NCBI GenBank assembly: GCA_919902765.1
Contig: CAKKRP010000016.1
Span: forward strand, 1-43,461
Source of the DNA: Gammaproteobacteria bacterium
GTDB taxonomy: Bacteria; Pseudomonadota; Gammaproteobacteria; S012-40
Length of the DNA stretch: 43,461 bases
Direction: 5' to 3'
In this document: positions 20,059 to 30,741 of the stretch, piece after piece
How positions within the stretch are numbered: position 1 is the first letter of the stretch
Layout: every line of letters starts with the position of its first letter
Notes under the pieces: model-generated
What the model was told of the DNA's origin: nothing
The model's input: only the letters and a program-made list of their open reading frames with translations
The model's database searches: none
Position numbers and translations under genes: made by a program

Positions 20059-23000
20059 TTCTTGTCTCCACAACATACCGCTTTCCGTAAAAATCAACAC
20101 GCCTTCTATCGACCGATGCGGCCAACACAGCGCTAGACCCGCTGCATAGCGATGTAGTTGCGGTAGATGCGACGCGGCTACCGCGTCAAGCCGCGTCGCA
20201 TCTACGTCGCGATCCGATTTGTAGTCCACGATCAAAAGTTTTTTATCGGTGACGACCAAACGATCTACGATCCCGTGTTCGAGTACGCCGTCACGTAAAT
20301 AACTGACGGGTAACTCGTGATAGGTTTGCGCAGCGTGATGGGCATGCAGAAAATCTTTGATGTGCGCGAGCTCCAACAATGCCGCGACCTCCGCTGCACA
20401 GCGAATAATAATGTCGTCGGCGGTGGTGAGTCTATTTTCACTGGCGGTTTGTTGTGCCGCCGACTGCGGTGTCGTGCCGTGCCCGTGGAGCTCAAGCATG
20501 CGGTGGATGATGCGCCCACGCAGACGTTGGCGGGTGTCGGTGTCGGGTTGGGCGGGGAGGCGTGGCGCTAGCGGTGGCGCTTGCAGGCGCAATACCTGCG
20601 GCAAGATTTCAGGTTGACGTGGCGACGCATGGGATAAATCTTGAGCGACGGGCGTTGCACCATTGCGCGCGATCCAGGTTTGTTGGCAATCATCCCAAGG
20701 CAAGGCGGCGGCGATGCGGTGATACCATGAGGTTGCGGTGTCAGGATTGTTGGGCATAATCCCGGTGATCACCAGTTGATGGCGCGCGCGCGTCACGGCA
20801 ACGTACAACAAATTGGCCTCTTCGCGCGCCTGAGCTGCGCCTTGGTGGGCGATGAGTTCGCGATGAAAAGGATCGAGATCGTCTTTTTTTAGCGCCGCGC
20901 CAAAATAATCCGGGCGTTCCGCGCCCGACGGCCAGCGCACCAGCGTGCGATAGGCGCGCTCATTGCCGCTGGTGGTGGCGCTGTCCACCAGATAGACCAG
21001 CGGAGCCTCTAATCCTTTGGCCGCGTGTATCGTCAATATACGTACACTAGGTACACCGCTGTAAGGTGCGGCGATGTCGGGCGCACCCTCCTCTTGGTCG
21101 CGTAAATCCGCCAATTCTTGCAAAAAACGCCCTAAGCTGGGATAGCGTCCGCTATCGGTGGCGAGTGCGAGCGCGAGGATTTGCAATAAATTTCCGCGCA
21201 CGCGTGAGCCTAGGTGGGCAGGGTAAGCGGCCTCATAACGCGCCAAGATATCGCCCGTGCAATAAATGTTGTCGAGTAAATCATGTACCGGCAATAGTCC
21301 TGCGGCAATTTGCCATTGGCTCAATAAATCTTGGGCACGCTGGAAGCACGCATGGGTGGGCATCTGCTGCGCGATGGCGGTCAGGCGATCACGCCAATGC
21401 GCGCCGCTGTGCGTGCTGGCAAGGACGATCAGGTCGTCGTCGCTGCATGCGAATATGGGCGAACGCAATACGCCGGCCAAGGCGAGATTGTCATAAGGCA
21501 CGCTCAACGTGGTTAATAATGCGACGATATCTTGCGCCTCCTGCGTCGCCAGCAAGGTGCCGCGTTCTATGCCCAGACAGGGGATATGGTGGTCGCGCAA
21601 CGCGCGTTCATAGGCCTGCGCATGCGTGCGCGCACGCAATAATATCATTACGTCGCTATAGTCCAAGGCGCGCGGCCGCGCACCGTGGGTGTCGGCAATG
21701 CCTTGCGCAAGCGTCTGTTGGATATGCCGCGCAACGCGACAACCATCCGCATAATGTCTGTCGTCGATGGTGACGGTGCGGGGGGTTTGCAATGGGTTGC
21801 GCCAATGTAATTCGGGTTGTTCCGAGGTGGGCGACAATGGCAGCAATGGCCATATTTCTACCTGGCCCCAGGCCGCTGTTTGATGAGTGGTGTGGGGATG
21901 AAAATCCGGCATCAGCGCGGTCATCGCGGCGCTAGAAAAAACACGATTGACCAGTTCGATAATGGCGGGTGCGGAGCGGCGCGATTTATCCATAGGAAAG
22001 CGCGCGCCGCCTAATTGCGTATCCAGCCATGCACCCGCCGTCGCCAACAATCCTGCATCGGCGCGTCGGAAACGATAAATGGATTGTTTGGCGTCGCCGA
22101 CGATAAAGGCGCTACGCAGACGCTCGCCGCCGCTGGCGAATTCTTGCAACAAGGGCAACAATAAACGCCATTGTGTAGGATTGGTATCTTGAAATTCATC
22201 GACTAATAAATGGTCGATACGTTGGTCTAATTTGTATTGTACCCACACCGCGTTGTCACCGGCATTCAGCAGGCGATAGGCCTTCCATTCGAGATCGGCG
22301 AAATCTATTAAACGTTGTTCATTTTTAATGCGTTGATAATGTTCTATCAAACGCGCACCTGCGCGATAAAGGTGGGAGATGATGTGATAATTAAGCTGCG
22401 CCTTTTGCATATCTTCGACGCGAATCAGCGCCGCGCAGATCTCGGCGTGCAGGCGCAAAAATTCATCTTCTTGCGCGTCGCCCATGCTTTTGCGCTGGGC
22501 CTTGGTCGATTTGCGCGCCAGTGGCGTGCCCTTGGCGGTCAAAAATGCCGGGCGTATCTCGGCATACCATGTGGCGTCGCACTGCTCGCGGAGGGTGGCG
22601 TGTGCCAGCGTTTGCGCGTGCTTGACGTTGGTGTCGGTGGTGTGGAGTGCCAACAAGTAGCAAAAATGCCGTAAACCTTGCATTTGTGTACACGCAAAAT
22701 CGCCGATAGGGTCGGCGTCCACGGTTACATTTAGCAACGCTTGCAGACGCGCTTGCGCAACATCCAGCGCTGCCGGTCGATCTTCGGTATAGGCCCACCA
22801 ATCGGCGCGCTGACGCAACATCTGGTCTAACGCTTGGCGCGTACTGTGGATGGTGTTGGTGTAATTGAATAAGACCTCTAGCGCGGTCGCCACTGGGCTT
22901 TGCGGGTGTTGGGCGGCTTCAAGATAGAGGGCATCCCACGCGGCGTCGTACACCGGTGTGGGATTATCCAATAATGCGAAGCCCGGCGGGACATCCGCAT

Positions 23001-23403
23001 CCAGCGGAAAACGGCGTAATAAATCTTGGCAGAATGCGTGAAAGGTAGTCGCTTGTACGCGATAAGGTGTACGCAATTGCGCTTCATACAAGGTACGCGC
23101 GCGTGTTAGATAAGCGGCAGTCGCAGGCACATTGAGGTGCCTTAGCGTGTCAAGCAGCGCCTCGTCCGCTTGGGTGGCCCAGCTATGCAGGCGTTCCATT
23201 AAGCGCTGATAAATTTCCGTCGCGGCCTTGCGCGTAAATGTAATCGCCAGTATGGCATCCGGCCGTACGTCTTCGAGCAGTAGTCGCGCGATGCGCGTGA
23301 CGAGTAAATACGTCTTGCCCACGCCCGCCGAGGCCGTGACTGTGACATGATGTTCAGGGGAGATCGCAGTATCGAGATCGCTCATGGGATGTGGCGCTGG
23401 CAC
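20044..23403 (-). CDS. addA: UvrD/AddA-like helicase with C-terminal PD-(D/E)XK nuclease
   Basis: The 1119-residue protein has superfamily 1 helicase motifs: Walker A ASAGVGKT at 24-31, LAITFTRKAATEI (motif Ia region), VDEFQDTN near 400, VGDAKQSIYRFRRAD near 440 and ILTIHAAKGLE in the second helicase domain. The last 170 residues form a RecB-family nuclease with GRIIHRMLE, HGIVDRL and LLIVDYKSD near 1057. This architecture matches AddA or RecB subunits that process double-strand breaks for RecA. The usual partner (addB or recC) is not adjacent. The start is GTG 23403 or ATG 23385; neither has a strong ribosome-binding site. The symbol is tentative. Confidence 0.85.
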   Translation of the reverse strand: MPAPHPMSDLDTAISPEHHVTVTASAGVGKTYLLVTRIARLLLEDVRPDAILAITFTRKAATEIYQRLMERLHSWATQADEALLDTLRHLNVPATAAYLTRARTLYEAQLRTPYRVQATTFHAFCQDLLRRFPLDADVPPGFALLDNPTPVYDAAWDALYLEAAQHPQSPVATALEVLFNYTNTIHSTRQALDQMLRQRADWWAYTEDRPAALDVAQARLQALLNVTVDADPIGDFACTQMQGLRHFCYLLALHTTDTNVKHAQTLAHATLREQCDATWYAEIRPAFLTAKGTPLARKSTKAQRKSMGDAQEDEFLRLHAEICAALIRVEDMQKAQLNYHIISHLYRAGARLIEHYQRIKNEQRLIDFADLEWKAYRLLNAGDNAVWVQYKLDQRIDHLLVDEFQDTNPTQWRLLLPLLQEFASGGERLRSAFIVGDAKQSIYRFRRADAGLLATAGAWLDTQLGGARFPMDKSRRSAPAIIELVNRVFSSAAMTALMPDFHPHTTHQTAAWGQVEIWPLLPLSPTSEQPELHWRNPLQTPRTVTIDDRHYADGCRVARHIQQTLAQGIADTHGARPRALDYSDVMILLRARTHAQAYERALRDHHIPCLGIERGTLLATQEAQDIVALLTTLSVPYDNLALAGVLRSPIFACSDDDLIVLASTHSGAHWRDRLTAIAQQMPTHACFQRAQDLLSQWQIAAGLLPVHDLLDNIYCTGDILARYEAAYPAHLGSRVRGNLLQILALALATDSGRYPSLGRFLQELADLRDQEEGAPDIAAPYSGVPSVRILTIHAAKGLEAPLVYLVDSATTSGNERAYRTLVRWPSGAERPDYFGAALKKDDLDPFHRELIAHQGAAQAREEANLLYVAVTRARHQLVITGIMPNNPDTATSWYHRIAAALPWDDCQQTWIARNGATPVAQDLSHASPRQPEILPQVLRLQAPPLAPRLPAQPDTDTRQRLRGRIIHRMLELHGHGTTPQSAAQQTASENRLTTADDIIIRCAAEVAALLELAHIKDFLHAHHAAQTYHELPVSYLRDGVLEHGIVDRLVVTDKKLLIVDYKSDRDVDATRLDAVAASHLPQLHRYAAGLALCWPHRSIEGVLIFTESGMLWRQELNVR

Positions 23404-23492
23404 CGTGTAGGCTTATCGTTGCAGCATAGCATCGCCTAGCGGGTGTCGCAACGCTGGCCGCGACCCCCGTATTTTGTTAAAATCGCGCCGCT

Positions 23493-24509
23493 ATGCGTGT
23501 CAGTGATTTCAATTTTGACCTCCCCCCCGAGTTGATCGCCCGCGTGCCGTTACAGGAACGTCGCGCGAGCCGGTTGCTGTGTGCCAATACGCAACACGGG
23601 GCGCTGACGGATCGGGTGTTTGCGGAATTGCCGCTGTTGCTGCGTGGCGGCGATTTATTGGTGTTGAATGACACGCGCGTGTTGGCGGCGCGCCTCTTCG
23701 GCGCCAAGGACAGCGGAGGACGTGTCGAGGTGCTGGTAGAGCGTATTTTGGACACCCAGCATGTATTGGCGCAAATGCGTGCGAGCAAACCGGCGCGCCC
23801 AGGCCGGAAATTACGTTTGGAAGATCAATTGGATGTTACGGTGGTGGAACGCCGCGATGGGTTTTTTGTGTTGCGATTTGCCATGCCGGTATTACAAGCG
23901 TTAGAACAATTTGGGCGCGTGCCCTTGCCGCCCTATATGCAGCGCGATGCGCAAAACACTGATCGAGAACGTTATCAAACCGTATTTGCAAACACGCCGG
24001 GGGCCGTCGCCGCGCCGACCGCAGGATTACATTTTGACCAAGCGCTGTTGCAGGCCGTGCGCGCCATGGGCGTGGAAACGGCCACCGTGACCTTGCACGT
24101 AGGCGCGGGCACGTTTGCGCCGGTGCGTACGCAACAGGTAGAAGATCACGTGATGCACACCGAATGGTTGAACGTCGATCAAGCGACTTGCGATGCGGTG
24201 GCGCGTACGCGCGCGCGCGGTGGCAGGGTGATAGCGGTCGGCACCACCAGTGTGCGCAGTCTTGAAACGGCCGCGCAACACGGGCGCTTGGCGCCTTATC
24301 AAGGCGAGACGCGGATATTCATTTATCCCGGTTATCAATTCCGTTGCATTGACGCCTTGATCACGAATTTTCATTTGCCCGAATCGACCTTATTGATGTT
24401 GGTCTGCGCATTCGGCGGGTATGCGCAGGTGATGCATGCGTATAGGCATGCGATAGCGCAACACTATCGCTTTTATAGTTATGGCGATGCAATGTTTTTA
24501 AGCAAATAA
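23493..24509 (+). CDS. queA: S-adenosylmethionine:tRNA ribosyltransferase-isomerase QueA
   Basis: QueA transfers and isomerises the ribosyl group of SAM onto preQ1 in tRNA to give epoxyqueuosine, the penultimate step of queuosine synthesis. The 338-residue product starts [16 protein letters not shown]. It has [14 protein letters not shown], a conserved [32 protein letters not shown] and the ending YSYGDAMFL, all family hallmarks. tgt, which acts one step earlier, lies downstream but is separated by an opposite-strand gene. Confidence 0.97.
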   Translation: MRVSDFNFDLPPELIARVPLQERRASRLLCANTQHGALTDRVFAELPLLLRGGDLLVLNDTRVLAARLFGAKDSGGRVEVLVERILDTQHVLAQMRASKPARPGRKLRLEDQLDVTVVERRDGFFVLRFAMPVLQALEQFGRVPLPPYMQRDAQNTDRERYQTVFANTPGAVAAPTAGLHFDQALLQAVRAMGVETATVTLHVGAGTFAPVRTQQVEDHVMHTEWLNVDQATCDAVARTRARGGRVIAVGTTSVRSLETAAQHGRLAPYQGETRIFIYPGYQFRCIDALITNFHLPESTLLMLVCAFGGYAQVMHAYRHAIAQHYRFYSYGDAMFLSK

Positions 24510-24549
24510 TGTTGGTCTAGCACAGCTTTTTTTTTGCAAAAAATTTGCG

Positions 24550-26190
24550 TTACGGCGCGGCGCTATTCACCCATAATTGTCCAGCGCCAGCCTTGTCAAA
24601 GGCGCTCCACGCGACATAGGCCGTGCCAAGCTGGTCGAAACTGGCGGATGTTGCGTAGGCGTCGTCGTTAGCGCTGAGGCGTGTGCTGTCACCCCACGCG
24701 CCGTTGCGATAAAGTTGCGTCATGATGTCATAACCGCCGCCGCCACGCGGGTCGCGCCAGCGTTTCCAATAGGTCAGTAGCGCACTGCCCCGTCCAATGA
24801 TGTGCGGCGTATCGGCGTCAAAACGCGTTTGGTCATCGAGCATGAGTGTCGCGCCCCACGCATTATTAACGAAATCGCGGCGATAAATGTGCATCACGCT
24901 ATCATTATTCCAAATGTCGCCGGGCGGCGTGGAGGATTGCAACCAAACGGCGTGGATGCCGTCATTGTCGTCGATGGTCACGTCTACCGCGTGCGCCGTA
25001 GCGGTGTCTGTATCGACCGCTTCGGCCGCGCTCAACCACGTTGTACTGACGAAACGATTGGCATAGATACTATAGGCATAACGCGGCGGAATGTAAGGGT
25101 CGGCGACGTTGCCGCTACCGTCTATGATGTAATCGACTTGTGCCCAGGCCGCGACCGCCTTACCGTTGGTGTTGACGGAAATCGTGGGCGCGACGGCCTC
25201 GGTAAGTCCGTCGCTGATCTTGACGGCGCTGGCCCATGCCGCACTGGCGTATTTCGCGGCGTACACGCCATGTCTATCTATATTCGCGCTATTTTGGACG
25301 CTGGTTTCGTGTTGACGCCACACCGCAAACGCCACGCCGCTATTGTCGTTTTGCATTTGTACGCGCGGCATATCGGCAGCGCGCCCAACGGCGGCGGTGC
25401 TGATTTTTTGCGCCACGACGGGCCACCCGAGGTCAGGGCGATAACGCCGCGCCATGATTTGGCTGACGCCGCCTGCGTCGCTCATTTGTTGCCATACCGC
25501 GAGCGCGTCGCCGCTGCTGCTGACGGAGATGTCGGGGTTAAACGCATCCAAGGGCTCGCCCGCGCGTAGGCTGCCGACACTGGTGGTGGCGACGCCTTGA
25601 TCTAAGGGCGCGGGCGTCGTCCATGAATGCGTGTTGGCGTCGAAAAGGGCGTGATAAACATGCCGGACGGTACGCTCAACGCCTTGCGCATTGGTGTAGC
25701 TATCTTGCTGTTGCCATACCGCCAAGGCATGACCATTGCTGTCTGCTGCGATACGCGGTTGGGCGCTGAAGACTTGATCGTTAGCGCTGTAGATGCGTGT
25801 TACCGCACCGGTCGAATTATTGCGATCCTCGCGCCGAGTCCATGCCGGCGCGCCGGTATTTAGTAATGCCGGTGTGCTCCAAGCGCTGTCGCCGCTGGGC
25901 AGCAATCCGTAATAACTGGCATACATCGCCAAGCGCGAGGAAATTCGATAACGCGTCTCTTGGCTGACATTCAAACCGGATTGATCGGTATCCAACGCCT
26001 CTGCGGTGAGCGCTTGCGACCACAGGGCAACGGCACTGGAGCGGGGTAGGCCCGCCACGGCGGTTTGTTGTATGGCCCCGGTCGCGAGCTCGTTCGCACC
26101 ACCCCAGGCGGGACCAGTAGGTTTGGCGCAACTCAGCAAGGCGAGCGGCCCGCAAGCGGCAGTGATAAAAAATAATCGGATTAGACGCAT
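24550..26190 (-). CDS. Seven-repeat (beta-propeller-like) lipoprotein of unknown function
   Basis: I start it at ATG 26190, behind AAGGGA, giving 546 residues beginning MRLIRLFFITAACGPLALLSC. That is a lipoprotein signal with lipobox LLSC (Cys21). The mature part holds about seven repeats centred on a D/N-x-x-G-x-A-x-A-V-W-x-Q motif: DSNGHALAVWQQ, SSSGDALAVWQQ, DNSGVAFAVWRQ, NTNGKAVAAWAQ, DNDGIHAVWLQ, GRGSALLTYWK and DQLGTAYVAWS. The count suggests a seven-bladed propeller exposed at the cell envelope. No catalytic motif is seen. It lies on the opposite strand between queA and tgt, splitting a usual operon. Confidence 0.75.
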   Translation of the reverse strand: MRLIRLFFITAACGPLALLSCAKPTGPAWGGANELATGAIQQTAVAGLPRSSAVALWSQALTAEALDTDQSGLNVSQETRYRISSRLAMYASYYGLLPSGDSAWSTPALLNTGAPAWTRREDRNNSTGAVTRIYSANDQVFSAQPRIAADSNGHALAVWQQQDSYTNAQGVERTVRHVYHALFDANTHSWTTPAPLDQGVATTSVGSLRAGEPLDAFNPDISVSSSGDALAVWQQMSDAGGVSQIMARRYRPDLGWPVVAQKISTAAVGRAADMPRVQMQNDNSGVAFAVWRQHETSVQNSANIDRHGVYAAKYASAAWASAVKISDGLTEAVAPTISVNTNGKAVAAWAQVDYIIDGSGNVADPYIPPRYAYSIYANRFVSTTWLSAAEAVDTDTATAHAVDVTIDDNDGIHAVWLQSSTPPGDIWNNDSVMHIYRRDFVNNAWGATLMLDDQTRFDADTPHIIGRGSALLTYWKRWRDPRGGGGYDIMTQLYRNGAWGDSTRLSANDDAYATSASFDQLGTAYVAWSAFDKAGAGQLWVNSAAP

Positions 26191-26364
26191 GGCGATCCCT
26201 TGGCAGCATGGATGTGAGGCACACCCCCTTGCGCGCCGCACACCTTGTCCGTTCACTGTAGCAAAACCCACACCCGCCCGCAAAGCATGCGCTGAGCGAT
26301 ATCGTCAAAATATCCAAAAAATTGGGTAGCGGAGGGTTAATGGGTAAGCGCTAATCTAGGTTAA

Positions 26365-27498
<1,134 letters not shown>

Positions 27499-27540
27499 TA
27501 CGGGGCTTTGGTCATACACGCTACACAATGAGAGGCGATA

Positions 27541-27876
27541 ATGGGTCTGTTTATTTCCGATGCTTGGGCCGAAGGCGCTGCGCCGCCGGGGGACGGGGGT
27601 TTGTTGAGCTTTGTGCCACTGATATTAATATTCGTGGTGTTTTATTTCATGTTAATCCGTCCGCAAGTCAAACGCGCCAAAGAACATCGTAAGATGTTAG
27701 AGGCCTTGGCCAAGGGGGATGAAGTGGCCACCAGCGGCGGCCTGATGGGCAAAATTACCGAATTGGGCGACAGCTTTATCGCGGTAGAAATCGCCGATGG
27801 CGTGGTCATCAAGGTACAAAAGCACGCCGTGGCCTCCTTATTGCCTAAGGGAACGCTCAAATCCACAAATTCGTAA
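27541..27876 (+). CDS. yajC: Sec translocase accessory protein YajC
   Basis: YajC associates with SecDF and SecYEG in the inner membrane. It has 111 residues with one hydrophobic segment (about 21-38: LLSFVPLILIFVVFYFML) followed by the family sequence IRPQVKRAKEHRKMLEALAKGDEVATSGGLMGKI. GAGGCG precedes the ATG. The place between tgt and secD is conserved across Gammaproteobacteria. Confidence 0.97.
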   Translation: MGLFISDAWAEGAAPPGDGGLLSFVPLILIFVVFYFMLIRPQVKRAKEHRKMLEALAKGDEVATSGGLMGKITELGDSFIAVEIADGVVIKVQKHAVASLLPKGTLKSTNS

Positions 27877-27898
27877 AAGCTCCATCAAGGAAAAGTTT

Positions 27899-29773
27899 AT
27901 GAACCAATACCCGGTTTGGAAATATGTGCTCATTTTGGTGGTGATGGTAGTGGGCGGGCTCTATGCCCTGCCCAATTTATATGGCGAAGACCCTGCTGTG
28001 CAAATCTCCGCGACGCGTGCGGTGACGGTCAATGAGACCACCGTCGGCACGGTCAAGGCGTTGCTAGAGCAAGCCAAACTCACTTACCAAAACGCCGTGT
28101 TGAATAATACCGGGGTGTTGGTGCGTTTCAGCAACACCGAAACGCAAATTAAGGCCAAGGACGCCATCGCCGATGGCTTGGGTCGCGACTATATCGTGGC
28201 CTTGAATCTTGCGCCGCAGACGCCCGCCTGGTTGCTCGCCATCCGCGCCTTACCGATGTATTTAGGGTTGGATTTGCGCGGTGGCGTGCATTTCTTGATG
28301 GAAGTGGATACCAACGCGGCCTTAGGCCAAGCGTTGGAACGGCATCGTGGTGATTTCCGCAGTCTGTTTCGCCAAGAAAAAGTGCGCTACGTGGCGATCG
28401 AACGCGGCGGACTGACGCAACCCAATGGCGGTTATGTCGTCATCACCTTCCGCGATCCCGCCGATCGCGAGGCGGCCCGCAAATTAGTCGCCAAAGATTT
28501 TCCCAATTTAGAATTGCGCGAAGAGGGCAGTGGTGAAGAATTGTCGCTAATCGCCGAGCCCAATAAGCGCGATCTTGTCGATATCAAGAAAAACGCCGTG
28601 CAGCAAAACATTATTACCTTGCGCAATCGGGTCAACGAATTGGGCGTCGCCGAACCTATTGTACAGCAACAAGGCGATAGCCGTATCGTCGTGCAATTGC
28701 CCGGCGTGCAAGACACCGCGCGCGCCAAAGAAATCTTGGGCGCGACGGCCACCTTGGAATTCCGCATGGTGGATGAAGAACACAATGTACAAGAGGCGGT
28801 CGCCGGTCGCATACCCGCAGGCGCGCGTTTGTATAAAGAACGTAACGGCCAACCGGTCTTGCTAAAGAGCCAAGTCATGCTGACCGGCGATTACATCACC
28901 GACGCCGCCTCGGGTATCGATCAGCAGTCCGGCGGACCTGCTGTATTTATCACCTTGGACGGTAAAGGCGCGCGCATTTTCACCAACGCGACCAAAGATA
29001 ACGTCGGCAAATTAATGTCCGTCGTGTTTATCGAAAACAAGCCTACGACCACCATCGTTGACGGTAAACAAGTCACGACAAAACAACGTGTGGAAGAAGT
29101 TATCAATGTTGCGCGCATACGCGAACGCTTAGGTAAACGTTTCCAAATTACCGGTCTGGACAGCACCAAAGAGGCACGCGACCTGGCGCTGCTATTACGC
29201 GCGGGCGCCTTGGCCGCGCCGGTGGATATCGTCGAAGAACGCACGGTCGGGCCGAGCTTGGGTCAAGACAACATCGATCAAGGCTTGCGTTCCACCATCA
29301 TCGGCTTTTTGGCCGTCGCTGTGGTGATGTTGCTGTGGTACAAGACCTTCGGCATCTACGCCAATATCGCCTTGGGATTAAACGTCGTATTGATCGTGGC
29401 CTTGTTGTCGATGTTGCAAGCGACGCTTACGTTGCCCGGCATCGCCGGTATCGTATTGACGGTGGGTATGGCGGTGGACGCCAACGTGCTGATCTTTGAG
29501 CGTATACGCGAGGAACTACGCGCCGGGATGACGCCGCAAGGGGCCATCACCGCCGGGTTTGAGCGCGCTTGGGAGACCATCGTGGATTCCAACATCACCA
29601 CGCTGATTGCCGGCGTCACCTTATTTTTATTTGGCACCGGGCCTATCAAAGGGTTCGCCGTCGTGTTGTCATTGGGTATCCTGACCTCAATGTTTACGGC
29701 GGTGATGGTCACGCGCGGCATCATCTTCTTCATCTACGGCGGCAAGCGTCGCATCACCAAATTGTCGATTTAA
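27899..29773 (+). CDS. secD: Protein translocase subunit SecD
   Basis: SecD uses the proton gradient with SecF to pull exported proteins through SecYEG on the periplasmic side. The ATG at 27899 (MNQYPVWKYVLILVVMVVGG) follows AAGGA and begins with the first membrane segment, giving 624 residues (E. coli 615). A large periplasmic region precedes five C-terminal membrane segments. Visible motifs are LDLRGGVHFLMEVD (P1 start) and VGMAVDANVLIFERIREE (membrane segment 4, with the proton-pathway Asp). An upstream in-frame start would add 34 residues overlapping yajC and is rejected. Confidence 0.98.
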   Translation: MNQYPVWKYVLILVVMVVGGLYALPNLYGEDPAVQISATRAVTVNETTVGTVKALLEQAKLTYQNAVLNNTGVLVRFSNTETQIKAKDAIADGLGRDYIVALNLAPQTPAWLLAIRALPMYLGLDLRGGVHFLMEVDTNAALGQALERHRGDFRSLFRQEKVRYVAIERGGLTQPNGGYVVITFRDPADREAARKLVAKDFPNLELREEGSGEELSLIAEPNKRDLVDIKKNAVQQNIITLRNRVNELGVAEPIVQQQGDSRIVVQLPGVQDTARAKEILGATATLEFRMVDEEHNVQEAVAGRIPAGARLYKERNGQPVLLKSQVMLTGDYITDAASGIDQQSGGPAVFITLDGKGARIFTNATKDNVGKLMSVVFIENKPTTTIVDGKQVTTKQRVEEVINVARIRERLGKRFQITGLDSTKEARDLALLLRAGALAAPVDIVEERTVGPSLGQDNIDQGLRSTIIGFLAVAVVMLLWYKTFGIYANIALGLNVVLIVALLSMLQATLTLPGIAGIVLTVGMAVDANVLIFERIREELRAGMTPQGAITAGFERAWETIVDSNITTLIAGVTLFLFGTGPIKGFAVVLSLGILTSMFTAVMVTRGIIFFIYGGKRRITKLSI

Positions 29774-29791
29774 CAGGGGCGATAGAGCGTT

Positions 29792-30727
29792 ATGCAATTT
29801 TTCAACAAAATCACCAACGTCGATTTTTTGCGCTGGCGTAAGACGGCGTTTATTGTATCCGGTACCTTAATCATCGCCTCTATCGTTTCCTTGGCCGTGC
29901 GCGGCCTGAATATGGGCGTTGATTTCACTGGCGGCACGGTCATAGAAGTCGGATATACCCAAACCGCCGATCTTGGACGCATCCAAGCGGTACTCGCCAA
30001 AGGCGGGTTCCCGGACGCGGCGGCGCAACACTTTGGCACCTCCAAAGAAGTGATGATACGCCTCGCGCCACGCAAGGGGATTAACAGCGCCGCGATCAGC
30101 GAACAAGTGATGAGCGCATTGCACAGCGACAATACGCAAGTGCAGTTACGCCGCGTCGAATTCGTGGGTCCGCAAGTGGGAGAAGAATTGCTCGAAGCGG
30201 GTGCGCTGGCCTTGTTGTTTACGATGGCCGGCATCCTGGTATATTTGTGGATACGTTTTGAAATTCGTTTCGCCATCGGCGCGGTATTTGCGACCTTGCA
30301 CGATCCGTTTCTTATTTTGGGCACGTTTTCGGCTTTTCAATTCGAGTTTAATTTGACCGTGGTGGCCGCCTTGTTGGCGATTATCGGATATTCGCTGAAC
30401 GACACCGTGGTGATTTTTGATCGTGTACGCGAAAATTTTCGCAAAATGCGCAAAGCCACGCCGGTGGAAGTCGTCAATTCCGCGACCAATCAAACCCTGT
30501 CGCGCACGATTATGACCTCGGCCGTGACCATGGTGGCGGTGGTGGCCTTATTCATTTTCGGCGGCGAATTATTATTCGGTTTCTCATTGGCACTGATCGT
30601 CGGTATCGTCGTGGGTACGTATTCGTCCATTTATATTGCAGCCGCTACCGCGTTGGCCTTGGGCGTCAGCAAAAACGACTTGATGCCGGTCGAGAAAGAA
30701 GGTGCGGAACGCGATACACAGCCCTGA
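29792..30727 (+). CDS. secF: Protein translocase subunit SecF
   Basis: SecF is the partner of SecD in the RND-like export motor. The 311-residue protein has an N-terminal membrane segment (about 18-40), the periplasmic motif LNMGVDFTGGTVIEV, and five C-terminal segments including GYSLNDTVVIFDRVRENFRK, the counterpart of the SecD segment-4 motif. It starts 18 bases after secD. The next gene begins 14 bases after its stop and may be co-transcribed. Confidence 0.98.
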   Translation: MQFFNKITNVDFLRWRKTAFIVSGTLIIASIVSLAVRGLNMGVDFTGGTVIEVGYTQTADLGRIQAVLAKGGFPDAAAQHFGTSKEVMIRLAPRKGINSAAISEQVMSALHSDNTQVQLRRVEFVGPQVGEELLEAGALALLFTMAGILVYLWIRFEIRFAIGAVFATLHDPFLILGTFSAFQFEFNLTVVAALLAIIGYSLNDTVVIFDRVRENFRKMRKATPVEVVNSATNQTLSRTIMTSAVTMVAVVALFIFGGELLFGFSLALIVGIVVGTYSSIYIAAATALALGVSKNDLMPVEKEGAERDTQP

Positions 30728-30741
30728 GGCGCAGGTTACGG

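Noticed and set aside
21066-21773. Plus-strand open frame of 235 codons inside the helicase gene
   Set aside because: Arg/Ala/Cys-rich composition and full overlap with conserved helicase sequence mark it as a shadow.
24527-24548. T9 run followed by the hairpin GCAAA-AAA-TTTGC between queA and the lipoprotein gene, as a terminator
   Set aside because: The T-run precedes the hairpin on the plus strand, and on the minus strand the hairpin is followed by A residues, so neither direction gives a proper intrinsic terminator.
27797-27898. N-terminal extension of SecD
   Set aside because: It overlaps yajC in another frame; the ATG at 27899 has a ribosome-binding site and starts directly with the first membrane segment.
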